64,000 nucleotides of DNA from Actinomadura livida (GTDB taxonomy: Bacteria > Actinomycetota > Actinomycetes > Streptosporangiales > Streptosporangiaceae): positions 1-64,000 of the forward strand of contig NZ_BMRO01000017.1 in the NCBI RefSeq assembly GCF_014648675.1, given 5' to 3'. Positions 50,771 through 58,966 of this stretch are shown one piece after another. Position 1 is the first letter of the stretch. Each line of letters opens with the position of its first letter. The notes under the pieces are model-generated. The model worked only from the letters and a program-made list of their open reading frames with translations. It was not told the DNA's origin and ran no database searches. The translations under genes were made by a program, and so were the position numbers.

Positions 50771-51124
50771 TCAGCCGCCGCGCAGGCGAGCCGCCAGCAC
50801 GGCCGCCTGGCTGTGGTCGATGTCCTTGGTCGCGGTCAGCAGGGTCACCGGGCCGCCGCCCGCGATCTCACGCAGGCGGTCCAGCGCGGCGGCGCGCTCG
50901 GGCTCGTCGAGCTCGGCCTCGTAGCGGCGGGCGAACTCGCCGAAGCGGCCGGCCTCGTGGCCGTACCACTTGCGGAGCTCCGTGGACGGGGCGACGTCCT
51001 TCGCCCACTCGTCCAGCCGCGCCTTGTCCTTCGACAGGCCCCGCGGCCACACCCGGTCGACCAGGATCCGCTTCCCGTCGTCGGCCGAGGCGTCGTCGTA
51101 CACCCTGCGCAGTCGTACCTCCAT
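50771..51124 (-). CDS. DUF488 (YeaO-like) protein
   Basis: 117 residues from ATG 51124 after GGGAGGAACC. VRLRRVYDDASADDGKRILV DRVWPRGLSK, RKWYGHEAGRFGEFARRYEAEL and VTLLTATKDIDHSQAAVLA are the conserved DUF488 blocks (proteins of about 115-120 residues, function unknown, sometimes linked to haem or stress). Complete and in usual length. Divergent from an AlkZ-like gene. Confidence 0.92.
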   Translation of the reverse strand: MEVRLRRVYDDASADDGKRILVDRVWPRGLSKDKARLDEWAKDVAPSTELRKWYGHEAGRFGEFARRYEAELDEPERAAALDRLREIAGGGPVTLLTATKDIDHSQAAVLAARLRGG

Positions 51125-51311
51125 GGTTCCTCCCATTCCCTCCCTACCCTCACGCACGCGGCCTCCCGCATGGGCGGGCGTCACTCCCACTTCAGTACCG
51201 CGTCGGCGATGTCGACGCTGGCGTGGGCGTTCCCCGGCCTCGGCGCTCGTCCCGGCACGGCCGGGACTGGCCCGGCGGCAAACGGTCGGTGGCGAGGGAT
51301 AGGTTCCGACC

Positions 51312-52124
51312 GTGACGAGCCCGGGAGACGAGGACAGGCACGGCGGCGCGGGGGCCATGGGCGCGCTTCACGAACTCCGGCTGGAGCGCTGGGGAATGGA
51401 CCGGCCCCCGCTGGCGACGATCGGCGAGGCCGCCGGCTTCGTCGACGACGTCGGCTTCGCGCTCCTGTTCGGCGACGCGGACGCGACGTTCCCGGCGCTG
51501 CGGGAGGCCGCCCGCGACGACGCGAGCGCGCGCCTCCCGGCCGGCTGGGGCGAGGACCTCGACCGCATGTGGGCCTGGAAGGACGAGCTTCCCGTGCTCG
51601 GCCGGGCCTGGGTGGGCCGGTTCGTTCTCGGGCGCCAGTCACTGCTCTCTCCCCGCCTGCTCTCTCTCCTGCTCCCGTGCGCCCGGGAGGGAGACCCCGT
51701 CGTCCCCGATCTGTCCGCCACCGCGCGGACGGTGCTGGCCCGTGTCGCGGCGGAGGGCCCCACGTCGATGCGGGCCATCCGGCAGGACCTCGGCCTCAAC
51801 TCCCGTTCCGCCCAGAAGGTCCTGGACGAGCTGGGCCGCGCCCTGCTGGTGACCAATTACGGCACCGTCCAGGACGGCCCCGGCTGGCCCAGCTGCGTCA
51901 TCGAGACCACCGCCCGCGCCTTTCCGGACCCCGATCCGCGTCCCGCCGCGGAACGGCGGGGGGACGCCGCACTGGTGCTGCTCGACGCCATGGTGGAGGC
52001 CGACGCGAGGCAGCTCTCCCGCGCCTTCCGCTGGCCGCGCCGGGAGGCGAAGGACGTCCTGGAACGCCTCACCCGCGCGGGCTTGGCCGAACCGGTCGCC
52101 GAGGGCCGCTACCGCACTCGCTGA
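51312..52124 (+). CDS. AlkZ/YcaQ-related winged-helix protein
   Basis: 270 residues, GTG start at 51312 (a later ATG at 51357 is possible). The N-terminal part (LHELRLERWGMDRPPLATIG EAAGFVDDVGFALLFG) and the middle winged-helix pattern (LARVAAEGPTSMRAIRQDLG, NSRSAQKVLDELGRALLVTN) plus a second one (RQLSRAFRWPRREAKDVLER LTRAGL) recall AlkZ-related proteins, distant kin of the YcaQ DNA glycosylases. The catalytic QxQ motif of true YcaQ is not seen. Function uncertain. Confidence 0.65.
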   Translation: MTSPGDEDRHGGAGAMGALHELRLERWGMDRPPLATIGEAAGFVDDVGFALLFGDADATFPALREAARDDASARLPAGWGEDLDRMWAWKDELPVLGRAWVGRFVLGRQSLLSPRLLSLLLPCAREGDPVVPDLSATARTVLARVAAEGPTSMRAIRQDLGLNSRSAQKVLDELGRALLVTNYGTVQDGPGWPSCVIETTARAFPDPDPRPAAERRGDAALVLLDAMVEADARQLSRAFRWPRREAKDVLERLTRAGLAEPVAEGRYRTR

Positions 52125-52161
52125 GAGCCCGCCCCCGGTCCCCCCGAGCACCGCACCAGCG

Positions 52162-52455
52162 TCACGCACCGGGGCGGCGGGACCCGCCGGCATCCGGTGC
52201 GGAGGGCGTCGCCGAGGGGCCGGCGCCGCCGGCGGCCCCTCGGTCGGCGGTGCGGCGGGCGAACTCGGCGGCGGCGGTGCGGCGGGCTAACTCCCCGGCG
52301 AGGGCGCGGCCGAGGACGTCGTCGTCGGGACGGTGGCGTTCGAGGTAGCCGAGGGCCTCGGCGAGCTCGCCGGCGGTGAGCTGCCGCACCGGCTTCACGG
52401 CCCAGCGCGGCGGGGCCGGCGCGGCGGGCGGTGCCGCACGGGGTTCTGTGGTCAC
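52162..52455 (-). CDS. Hypothetical small protein
   Basis: 97 residues from GTG 52455 (AAAGG about 9 nt upstream). After an Ala/Pro-rich start, WAVKPVRQLTAGELAEALGY LERHRPDDDVLGRALAGELA forms two likely helices; the C-terminus is a disordered Gly/Ala/Ser tail. No recognised family. Divergent from the next small gene. Confidence 0.55.
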   Translation of the reverse strand: MTTEPRAAPPAAPAPPRWAVKPVRQLTAGELAEALGYLERHRPDDDVLGRALAGELARRTAAAEFARRTADRGAAGGAGPSATPSAPDAGGSRRPGA

Positions 52456-52526
52456 GGGTAAAAGCCTTTCCTTTTCGGTTTCCGTAACGGGCGGCGCGGC
52501 GGCGGCGCGGAATTCGACCGGGCCAA

Positions 52527-52541
52527 TAGAATCGCCGCGTG
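52527..52541 (+). promoter_or_regulatory. -10 box of a probable leaderless gene
   Basis: TAGAAT (52527-52532) ends 6 bp before the GTG at 52539, the spacing seen when transcription begins at or next to the start codon. No ribosome-binding sequence precedes this GTG, which supports a leaderless transcript. Confidence 0.45.
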
Positions 52542-52805
52542 CATTGGTGGAGCCAGCAGGCGTGCGACGCGGCCGCGGAGGCACAGGCCGCCGATCCCTC
52601 GCCGGGGAACCTCATGGCGGCCGCCCAGGTGCAGGCGATGATCTCGATGGCGGAGGCGCTGCACCGCATCGCCGCGGCCCTGGAGGAACGGGGCGATCCC
52701 GAAAACGCGCCGCCGCACCCGGCCGCTTTCCCGGCGCGGCCTTCCCGGCCGGCGCGGCAGCGCGCGGAACAGCCGGAAAAGCACGCACCCGCCCGGCCGC
52801 GATAG
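52539..52805 (+). CDS. Small hypothetical protein, probably leaderless
   Basis: 88 residues from GTG 52539. MHWWSQQACDAAAEAQAADP is followed by an amphipathic helix MAAAQVQAMISMAEALHRIA AALEERG and a Pro/Arg-rich tail. The helix and codon use support a real gene, but no family is recognised. Ends before a perfect hairpin that also terminates the converging membrane-protein gene. Confidence 0.55.
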   Translation: MHWWSQQACDAAAEAQAADPSPGNLMAAAQVQAMISMAEALHRIAAALEERGDPENAPPHPAAFPARPSRPARQRAEQPEKHAPARPR

Positions 52806-52819
52806 CGCGGGTCAGCAAA

Positions 52820-52851
52820 ATACCGGTGCACCCGACGGGGTGCACCGGTAT
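52820..52851. terminator. Perfect bidirectional terminator
   Basis: ATACCGGTGCACCC, loop GACG, GGGTGCACCGGTAT: an uninterrupted 14-bp stem with AT pairs at its base and A-rich sequence on one side, between two convergent stops (52805 and 52863). Confidence 0.85.
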
Positions 52852-52862
52852 CTCACGTGTGC

Positions 52863-53663
52863 TCAGACATCGCTGAACGATTTGCGTTCCGTCCTGCCAT
52901 TGGTGCTCGCGGCGAGCCGGGAGGTCTTGGCGACGGACGGGCGCGGCGGGGTGGTCTCCAGCTGGTAGTCGGTGTCGGGCACCGGGGAGGCCGGCCGCTC
53001 CTCCGCCGCGGCCGGGCGGGGCTCGTCGCGCGGGCGGTCCCGCAGCCGGCGCGCGGCCTGCCGGAGCGCGCGCTCGCCGACCAGCCGGGTCAGCTCCAGG
53101 CCCCAGCAGTCCAGCTTGTCGGCGTCGGTGAGGTCGTCGCGGTGGCTGAGCTCGGCGGCGAGGCCGCCGAGCCGCTGCGCCTCGGACAGGTCGAACTCGC
53201 GCATGAGGTGGCAGCACAGTTCGGCGAGGGCCGCGTGGTCGCGTTCGAACGACAGGCCCGACAGGTCGTTGCGCGACAGCCGGCTGAGGGCGCGTTTGCG
53301 CTCCAGCTCGCCGTCGGCGATCCGGAGGATGCCGTTCAGGAGGGCGACGGGGCCGGTGCCGCCGACCCTGCCGTTCGCGGGGCCGAACGACATGCGCAGG
53401 AGGGCCGCGGACCCGAGCCCGGCGGTCATCACCTGGATCACCGCGAGGCTGGCCGGGGGCGTCGCCGCGGGCAGGCCGAACGTCCAGCCGGAGGCGGTCA
53501 CCGCGATGAGCGCGACGATCGCCGCGCTGGCGTTGACGAAGACGAACAGCAGCCCGCCCGGGGACAGCAGGGCGCCGACCGGCTTGTCGCGGTAGCGCGC
53601 GACGAGCTCGGCGAGGCCGATCGCACCGCCGATCAGGGCGGCGAGCAACATCTCGATGGTCAT
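52863..53663 (-). CDS. Membrane protein with cytosolic helical domain, unknown family
   Basis: 266 residues. Three hydrophobic segments in the first 105 residues (MLLAALIGGAIGLAELVARY, LLSPGGLLFVFVNASAAIVALIA, SLAVIQVMTAGLGSAALLRM), then a soluble helical domain (RKRALSRLSRNDLSGLSFER DHAALAELCCHLMREFDLSE) and a Pro/Arg-rich tail. It follows a small repeat protein gene by 9 bp and ends at a bidirectional terminator. The layout suggests a membrane-anchored scaffold or signalling protein; no function can be named. Confidence 0.75.
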   Translation of the reverse strand: MTIEMLLAALIGGAIGLAELVARYRDKPVGALLSPGGLLFVFVNASAAIVALIAVTASGWTFGLPAATPPASLAVIQVMTAGLGSAALLRMSFGPANGRVGGTGPVALLNGILRIADGELERKRALSRLSRNDLSGLSFERDHAALAELCCHLMREFDLSEAQRLGGLAAELSHRDDLTDADKLDCWGLELTRLVGERALRQAARRLRDRPRDEPRPAAAEERPASPVPDTDYQLETTPPRPSVAKTSRLAASTNGRTERKSFSDV

Positions 53664-53672
53664 GGCCTTCCT

Positions 53673-53942
53673 CTACGCGCTGCGGGCGGTCAGCCGCCCG
53701 AACGGGGACTCCTCGGGCCTGCCGCGGCGCGACAGCAGCGGCGCGGCGCGCTCGGGGCGCTGCCGGGCGGCGAGTTCGGTGCGCTCGACCTCCAGGAAGA
53801 CCAGCAGCCATTCCGTGGGTCCCGCGGCGAGTCCGGTATGGGTGCGCATCGCCTGTTCGCGCGCGCCGAGAAAGGCGAGCAGCCATCTTGTGGGCCCGGA
53901 CGTCCCGGCACCCTTGATTCGTGAATACATGGGGGAGACCAT
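53673..53942 (-). CDS. Small protein with duplicated GPTxWLLxFL motif
   Basis: About 89 residues; the start is uncertain (ATG 53942 chosen; ATG 53930 and an upstream TTG are alternatives, none with a good ribosome site). The core is a 25-residue unit repeated in tandem: GPTRWLLAFLGAREQAMRTH then GPTEWLLVFLEVERTELAAR. The hydrophobic WLLxFL blocks and charged helices suggest peptide-membrane or protein contacts. Stop lies 9 bp before the membrane protein gene, so they probably form an operon. Confidence 0.5.
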   Translation of the reverse strand: MVSPMYSRIKGAGTSGPTRWLLAFLGAREQAMRTHTGLAAGPTEWLLVFLEVERTELAARQRPERAAPLLSRRGRPEESPFGRLTARSA

Positions 53943-54409
53943 TTCGCAGCGCGCCCCGGAAGTCGACCTCCGCCGCGTCAAGTTTCCACGGCGGGGCCAA
54001 TAGGGGAAGCCATCACCGTTACGCCGGAAACGTCCCGCGGCCAGGCTGATCTAGCTGCAATTTTCGCCAAGCCGAACGCCTTTTGCCGAACTCAAGAAGA
54101 CCTTTGCGAAGAATTCCAGTCACCGCCCCGAACGAAGATCCATCACCTGGCGCGGACGACCACTTCCCCTGCCGTGCCACCCCGCCGGCACGACACGCCG
54201 AGCAAGCCCCAAAGAACCGCCCACCGCCTTCGCATCCGCCGAGCCTGGTGGCGGCGCGGAGCGAGGAGTTGATCGACGTGGTGGCTGGTTCGCGGCCGGT
54301 GCCGCTGCTGCGGGGTGCTCGTGAGCACGAGCAGACCGTTCGGTATCGGGTTCCCGCAGGCTGGAGGAGACGCTGGGCGGGGTTCCCACAAGCTCCCCGG
54401 AAACGGACG

Positions 54410-54439
54410 GAGGGGTCACTTCCCCCGAAGTGACCCCTC
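54410..54439. terminator. Perfect 12-bp hairpin
   Basis: GAGGGGTCACTT and AAGTGACCCCTC pair around the loop CCCCCG. The structure is strong in either direction and flanked by CTTCCCCCC, not T residues. Terminator or RNA element. Confidence 0.6.
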
Positions 54440-54478
54440 TTCCCCCCGTTCCGCCGGGTCGGCCCCGGATGCGTACAG

Positions 54479-54507
54479 GACCGGCCGCTCCCCCCGAAGC
54501 GGCGGTC
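54479..54507. repeat. Second hairpin with similar C-rich loop
   Basis: GACC plus GCCGCT pair with AGCGGC plus GGTC (one unpaired G in the 5' arm) around CCCCCCGA. Loop and loop-closing bases resemble the hairpin 40 bp upstream (both read CTNCCCCCGAAG). Confidence 0.5.
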
Positions 54508-54694
54508 GCACCGGCCGTTCGGCGGATGTGACGAACGTAGCGACGCGGGGCGGCGGGTTCGAGGTTTCGGCCGTCCGCGTCGATGAGCGGGCGACGGTGT
54601 GCGACGAACGGAACACGCTCCGCGGTCAGGCGGGCGATGTATTTTTGCACCGACGTGTAAGGAATGAACCCTTGCGGGCCGGGAGGCACGGGCG

Positions 54695-55234
54695 ATGGCG
54701 GGACGGGCGCGACCGATCACACTGGTGGGGACGCCTGTCCTGCACCGTCCATGCCGTCCCGTCGAGGACTTCGACGCGGCGCTGCGGGAGCTGGCCGACG
54801 ACATGTTCGCCAGCATGTACGAGGCGGAGGGCGTCGGCCTGGCCGCGAACCAGATCGGCGTGGACCTGTGCGTCTTCGTCTACGACTGCCCGGACGAGGA
54901 CGGCGAGCGGCGCAAGGGGGCCGTCGTCAATCCCGTCCTGGAGCTGCCGACGCTGGAGAACCGGCGCCTGGACGACGACGAGGAGGGCTGCCTTTCCGTG
55001 CCCGGCCCGCACGCGCGCGTGGCGCGTCCCGACCAGGCGACCGTCTACGGCTTCGACGTCACCGGGACGCCGATCTCGGTCGAGGGGACGGGCCTGCTCG
55101 CCCGATGCCTCCAGCACGAGACCGACCACCTCGAGGGCAAGCTCTACATCGACCGCCTGTCGGCCCGCGCGCGCAAGAAGGTGCTGAAGGAGTACGAGGC
55201 GCTCCGCGCGGAATCAGGGGCGCTGCCCGGCTGA
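54695..55234 (+). CDS. def: Peptide deformylase
   Basis: 179 residues, ATG after GGGAGGCACGGGCG. The three conserved motifs are intact: [10 protein letters not shown] (motif 1), EGCLSVP (motif 2, with the metal-binding Cys) and QHETDHLEG (motif 3, HExxH). Removes the N-formyl group from new proteins using Fe2+ or similar. A single gene here rather than next to fmt, so it may be a second copy; that cannot be judged from this window. Confidence 0.96.
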   Translation: MAGRARPITLVGTPVLHRPCRPVEDFDAALRELADDMFASMYEAEGVGLAANQIGVDLCVFVYDCPDEDGERRKGAVVNPVLELPTLENRRLDDDEEGCLSVPGPHARVARPDQATVYGFDVTGTPISVEGTGLLARCLQHETDHLEGKLYIDRLSARARKKVLKEYEALRAESGALPG

Positions 55235-55254
55235 CGCCTACGCCCCGCTGATAC

Positions 55255-56871
55255 CTATGCCTGGCCGTCCCGGACGGGCAGGTGGACGGCCGACGGGTAC
55301 GTCGCGCCGCGGAAGACCTCGAAGCGGGTGCGGCGGGTCGCGACGGCCTCGCCCGCGGGTTCGCCGGTGCCGGGGTTGCGGGCGAACCGGGGGAAGGCGC
55401 CTCCGGCCAGCATGACCCGGAGCCGGTGCCCGCGCCGAAACCGGTAGGCGGTCGGATGCATCTCGATCTCCGCGCGGACGATCCCGTCGGCCGTGGCGTG
55501 GTCCGGGGTCAGGCGGAGGATGCCGTCCGTGACGTTCCGGGAGACGCCCTCGCGGTCGACATCGCAGAGGCGGAGGAACAGATCGCCGTGCCCGGTGTTC
55601 GTGCGGACGTGAACCGTCGCCGAGACCGGGCCGATGATGTCGAGGTCGCGTTCCAGGGCCGCGCCGGTGAGGACGACCACGTCGTGACGGCGTTCGATCC
55701 GCGTGTTGTCGCGCTGCCCGCCCTTCCCAGGGGACAGCAGGGGGCCGCCAACGCTCGGCGTAGGGTCGAGCGGGTCGTAGACGAACGTGGCACGCTCGGC
55801 ATCGGCCGGCACGTCCCAGGAGAGGCTTCGGGACAGATAGAGCGGTGTGGGCTTGGTCCCGGGCGGCGGCCAGCGGTCGAAGTCGAGCCAGCGATCGGCT
55901 CCCTGGAGGTGAAGCCTCACCGGTGCCTGACGCAACCGGGCCTTGCCGCCGTTCAGGTGGGCATCGAGCCAGGAGACCTGGTCGATGAGCATGGCGCGGA
56001 GGGCTTTCGTGTCATGTCCCCATGGGCCGATCGTGATGCGGACGTCGCGTCCGGCGGCCTGGAGTGCGGCGAAGTCGCGGAGCTGTCGGCGGAGGAAGAG
56101 GTCCCACCAGCCGGTCACCATCGTCGCGGGCGCGGTCGTCTCGGGAACGCCGCCGCTGTGGTCGGTGGCCTTCCAGAAGTCGCCGCCGGACCCGGCGTGG
56201 GCGGTGACCTCCTGGAAGAACGGTTCGGGACGTCGGATCGCGGCCGTGTCGGCCTCGCCCACGGGCAGGTGCCGCATCGCCCGGCGCACGCGCCGGTTGT
56301 GCAGGGGACGCGTCCCATCGCCCTGGGTGCCCATCAACGACGACCAGATCAGCGTGTTGTGAAGGGCCAGCGCACCGCCCGGATAGAAGGAGCTCGCGAA
56401 CTCGGACGCGGTGACGCCGAGCCCCAGCGCCTCCAGGGGCGGGTCCGCGTAGGGGGCGACCGCCCAGGCGGTGAAGCCGAGGTAGCTCGCCCCGGCCATC
56501 GCCACGCGGCCGTCGCACCACGGCTGCGCGCGGAGCCACGCGAGCGTCGCGAGGCCGTCGTCCTTCTCGCGGTGGAAGGCGCGGAACTCCCCGCCCGACC
56601 CGGGGACGCCGCGCACGTTCTGGACCACGACCTGGAGGCCGCGGCGCGCGAGGACCCCGGCGAACAGCCGCAGGGCGGGCCGCTCCTTGCCGTACGGGGT
56701 CCGGATCAGCACGGCGGGCAGCGGCCCGGCGCCGCGCGGGCGGCGGAGGTCGGCCACGAGCACGACCCCGTCCGGCATGGTGATCCGCAGGTCGCGCTCC
56801 ACCGAGACGCGCTGCGCCGGTGCCGGGGGAAGGCCGAGCAGGCGGTCCGCGAACCGCAGCGCGCCGGCCAT
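55255..56871 (-). CDS. CocE/NonD-family serine hydrolase (X-Pro dipeptidyl-peptidase-like)
   Basis: 538 residues. Alpha/beta-hydrolase with nucleophile GASYLG (Ser near residue 129), acid Asp in TGWWDLF, and His in GPWGHD; the C-terminal jelly-roll domain (ERDLDIIGPVSATVHVRTNT onward, YRFRRGHRLRVMLAGGAFPR) is typical of the CocE/X-Pro dipeptidyl peptidase family. No signal peptide, so it is cytosolic. Family members hydrolyse esters or X-Pro amides; substrate unknown. The start ATG at 56871 lies 44 bp from the divergent arginase-family gene. Confidence 0.92.
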   Translation of the reverse strand: MAGALRFADRLLGLPPAPAQRVSVERDLRITMPDGVVLVADLRRPRGAGPLPAVLIRTPYGKERPALRLFAGVLARRGLQVVVQNVRGVPGSGGEFRAFHREKDDGLATLAWLRAQPWCDGRVAMAGASYLGFTAWAVAPYADPPLEALGLGVTASEFASSFYPGGALALHNTLIWSSLMGTQGDGTRPLHNRRVRRAMRHLPVGEADTAAIRRPEPFFQEVTAHAGSGGDFWKATDHSGGVPETTAPATMVTGWWDLFLRRQLRDFAALQAAGRDVRITIGPWGHDTKALRAMLIDQVSWLDAHLNGGKARLRQAPVRLHLQGADRWLDFDRWPPPGTKPTPLYLSRSLSWDVPADAERATFVYDPLDPTPSVGGPLLSPGKGGQRDNTRIERRHDVVVLTGAALERDLDIIGPVSATVHVRTNTGHGDLFLRLCDVDREGVSRNVTDGILRLTPDHATADGIVRAEIEMHPTAYRFRRGHRLRVMLAGGAFPRFARNPGTGEPAGEAVATRRTRFEVFRGATYPSAVHLPVRDGQA

Positions 56872-56915
56872 CGGGCGCCCCCTCTCCGACTGGAACTGTG
56901 GTCTAGATTGCGAGA

Positions 56916-57854
56916 ATGATCGCAGTCCTCGACGCCCCGTCCAACCTCGGGCTGCGCCCGCCGCGCGAAGGGCACGAGCCGGGCGTGCGCCGGCTGGCCC
57001 GTGCGCTGCGCGGGCACGGCATCCTCGGCCGCCTCGGCGCCGAGGACGCCGGGCGGGTCGACCCGCCGCCCTACCTGTTCGGCCCGGACGAGGAGACCGG
57101 CTACCTCAACGGGCCGGGCATCGCCGACCACGCGGAGCGGCTGGCGTCGCGCGTCGGGGAGCTGCTGGACACCGGCCGGTTCCCCGTCGTGCTCGGCGGG
57201 GACTGCGGCATCGTGCTCGGGCCGATGCTCGCGCTGCGCCGCCGCGGCGCCTTCGGGCTGGCGTACCTGGACGGGCACGACGACTACTCGCCCCGCCGCG
57301 ACCCGTCGGCCGTCGCGGGGCGCCTCACCGCCGGGGGGATGGCGCTTGGGCTGGTCACCGGGCACGGCCCCGGCGCGCTGACCGACATCCGCGGGCTGCG
57401 CCCCTACGTCGCGGAGGAGCACGTCGCGCACCTCGGCGGCCAGGTGGAGCCCGAGGACGTCGAGCTGTTCGACCTGGCCGCGTTCGATGCCTCGCGCGTC
57501 CGCCGCTTCCCGATCGAGTACGTCCGCGAGCACGGCGCGGACGCGGCGGCGCGGGCGGCGCGGGACCATCTGGAGGCGGCGCCGGTCGACGGCTTCTGGA
57601 TCCACCTGGACGCCGACGTCCTCGACCGGAGCGTCATGCCGGCGGTCGACTCCCCCAACCCGAACGGCCTGTCGTTCGAGGAACTGACCTCCGTGCTGAC
57701 GACACTGGCGGTGAGCCCGCGCGCGCTCGGCATCGACGTAACCATCTACGACCCGGAGCTGGACACGGACGGCATGGCGGGCGCGATGCTGACCGACACG
57801 GTGGTCACCGCACTATGCGGCAGGGACGACATCGACGAGGACGACGAGAACTAG
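56916..57854 (+). CDS. Arginase-family ureohydrolase with a Cys in place of the first metal His
   Basis: 312 residues. Metal-binding blocks are in the usual order: GGDCG (normally GGDHS), YLDGHDDY (DAHxD-type) and HLDADVLD (DxDxxD), followed by SPNPNGLSFEEL and SPRALGIDVTIYDPELD. The first histidine ligand of the binuclear manganese site is replaced by cysteine, while the other ligands are kept. Arginases and agmatinases cleave guanidino groups; with the altered ligand the metal or substrate may differ. Stop codon overlaps that of the convergent gene. Confidence 0.85.
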   Translation: MIAVLDAPSNLGLRPPREGHEPGVRRLARALRGHGILGRLGAEDAGRVDPPPYLFGPDEETGYLNGPGIADHAERLASRVGELLDTGRFPVVLGGDCGIVLGPMLALRRRGAFGLAYLDGHDDYSPRRDPSAVAGRLTAGGMALGLVTGHGPGALTDIRGLRPYVAEEHVAHLGGQVEPEDVELFDLAAFDASRVRRFPIEYVREHGADAAARAARDHLEAAPVDGFWIHLDADVLDRSVMPAVDSPNPNGLSFEELTSVLTTLAVSPRALGIDVTIYDPELDTDGMAGAMLTDTVVTALCGRDDIDEDDEN

Positions 57855-58966
57855 GGCGACAGGAGCCGCTCGTACTCGTCGAGGACGCGGGCGAACTCGC
57901 CGGTCGGTATCTCGCAGGCGTGCCCGGGAAGCCACAGGTGCTCCAGGCGGGCGGTCTGCACGTCCAGGCGGAGGTGGCAGGCGTTCCCCGTGTGCTCCCA
58001 TCCCGGGCGTGCCGCACGGACGACCTCGAGATGGTGGCGGTGACTCTGCACGTCGTGAAGCAGGAACGCGGTCAGGACGTGCCTCGGCCCGTACACCGAT
58101 GAGGTGCACCCACTCGCGGTGGCTGCCGCCGCCTCCAGGTCGACACCGGAATCGGCCAGCTCGGGGAAGAACACCCTCACCCGCTGCATGACGCCTCCGA
58201 CCTCGATCGGCTCGCAGGGGAGACGCAGCACCATGTCCGGGTCGACGTAGCCGTGCGCAGGGACACCGGCGACGAAGCCGTACCACGCCCCGGGAACGGA
58301 CCTGAGGAAACGGGCCTGGGTCAGGGTGTTGCCCAGTTCGTTCATGAGTCGCTCTGGGTCGATGCCACGGGGCATGAACGTCTTGGTGCCGCTGCGCAGC
58401 CGCGTGTGCGTCCCGTCCAGGACGGCCAGGTCCGCCCAGCACGCGCCCGAACCGGTGCTCAGGACGCCATGCGGTAGGCATGCGTCCGGGTGGGGGGTGA
58501 GCCCCGCCATGTCCTCCAGAACGGCGCGCGGCGTCCGGATGAGACCCCAGCCCTGCGTCCGGTGTGAGACGGACCCCAGCGCGAGGGACGTGGCCACAGG
58601 CTCGCCCGAGGATGCACTGCTCGGCGTGGGCTGGAGGCTGCGGCGGCTCTGCAGCGCCCCCACCTGCTGGAGGTACTCGTCCAGGCACCTGCGCAGCACC
58701 GCCGGGTCGAGGTCGCACGACGCCCATCCGGCGACGTCGCGCACGTGGACGATCGTTCCGTCGAAATCGAGGCGGTGGTAGCGGTAGAGCTCCTGCCAGG
58801 GCTCGTACCCGTCACCGCTCAGCCGTCCCTGAACACGGACGATCGCGGAGATGTCCTCGCCCAGGTCGTTGAGGAGGAAGTCGCGCAGGGGGGCGTGCAG
58901 CGGGTCGGTCTCCACTGCCACCCGCGTCCCGTCGCTGCGGAACCGCACCGGGAGCGATATCGCCAT
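57851..58966 (-). CDS. Hypothetical protein, unrecognised
   Basis: 371 residues from ATG 58966 with the ordinary codon use of the organism. It has no signal peptide and no membrane segment. N-terminal part (ISLPVRFRSDGTRVAVETDP, LRDFLLNDLGEDISAIVRVQ) is strand-rich, a Ser/Pro linker lies at about 105-125, and the C-terminal 240 residues contain TGSGACWADLAVLDGTHTRL and RHVLTAFLLHDVQSHRHHLE. Several His and Cys are not in a known metal pattern. I do not recognise it. Its stop shares CTAG with the arginase-family gene. Confidence 0.7.
   Translation of the reverse strand: MAISLPVRFRSDGTRVAVETDPLHAPLRDFLLNDLGEDISAIVRVQGRLSGDGYEPWQELYRYHRLDFDGTIVHVRDVAGWASCDLDPAVLRRCLDEYLQQVGALQSRRSLQPTPSSASSGEPVATSLALGSVSHRTQGWGLIRTPRAVLEDMAGLTPHPDACLPHGVLSTGSGACWADLAVLDGTHTRLRSGTKTFMPRGIDPERLMNELGNTLTQARFLRSVPGAWYGFVAGVPAHGYVDPDMVLRLPCEPIEVGGVMQRVRVFFPELADSGVDLEAAAATASGCTSSVYGPRHVLTAFLLHDVQSHRHHLEVVRAARPGWEHTGNACHLRLDVQTARLEHLWLPGHACEIPTGEFARVLDEYERLLSP

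Larger units (their letters stand above)
53943..54694. other. Long region without a convincing gene, carrying twin hairpins
   Basis: About 750 bp. Frames exist on both strands (for example 54083-54433 plus) but lack ribosome sites, known motifs and clear coding periodicity. AT-richer sequence near 54040-54120 may hold the promoter for the leftward small-protein operon. Two hairpins with C-rich loops lie at 54410-54439 and 54479-54507. The rightward deformylase gene begins at 54695. Confidence 0.5.

Noticed and set aside
54083-54433. A 116-codon plus frame
   Set aside because: No ribosome site, no conserved motif, irregular codon use, and its end lies within a perfect hairpin. Treated as non-coding.
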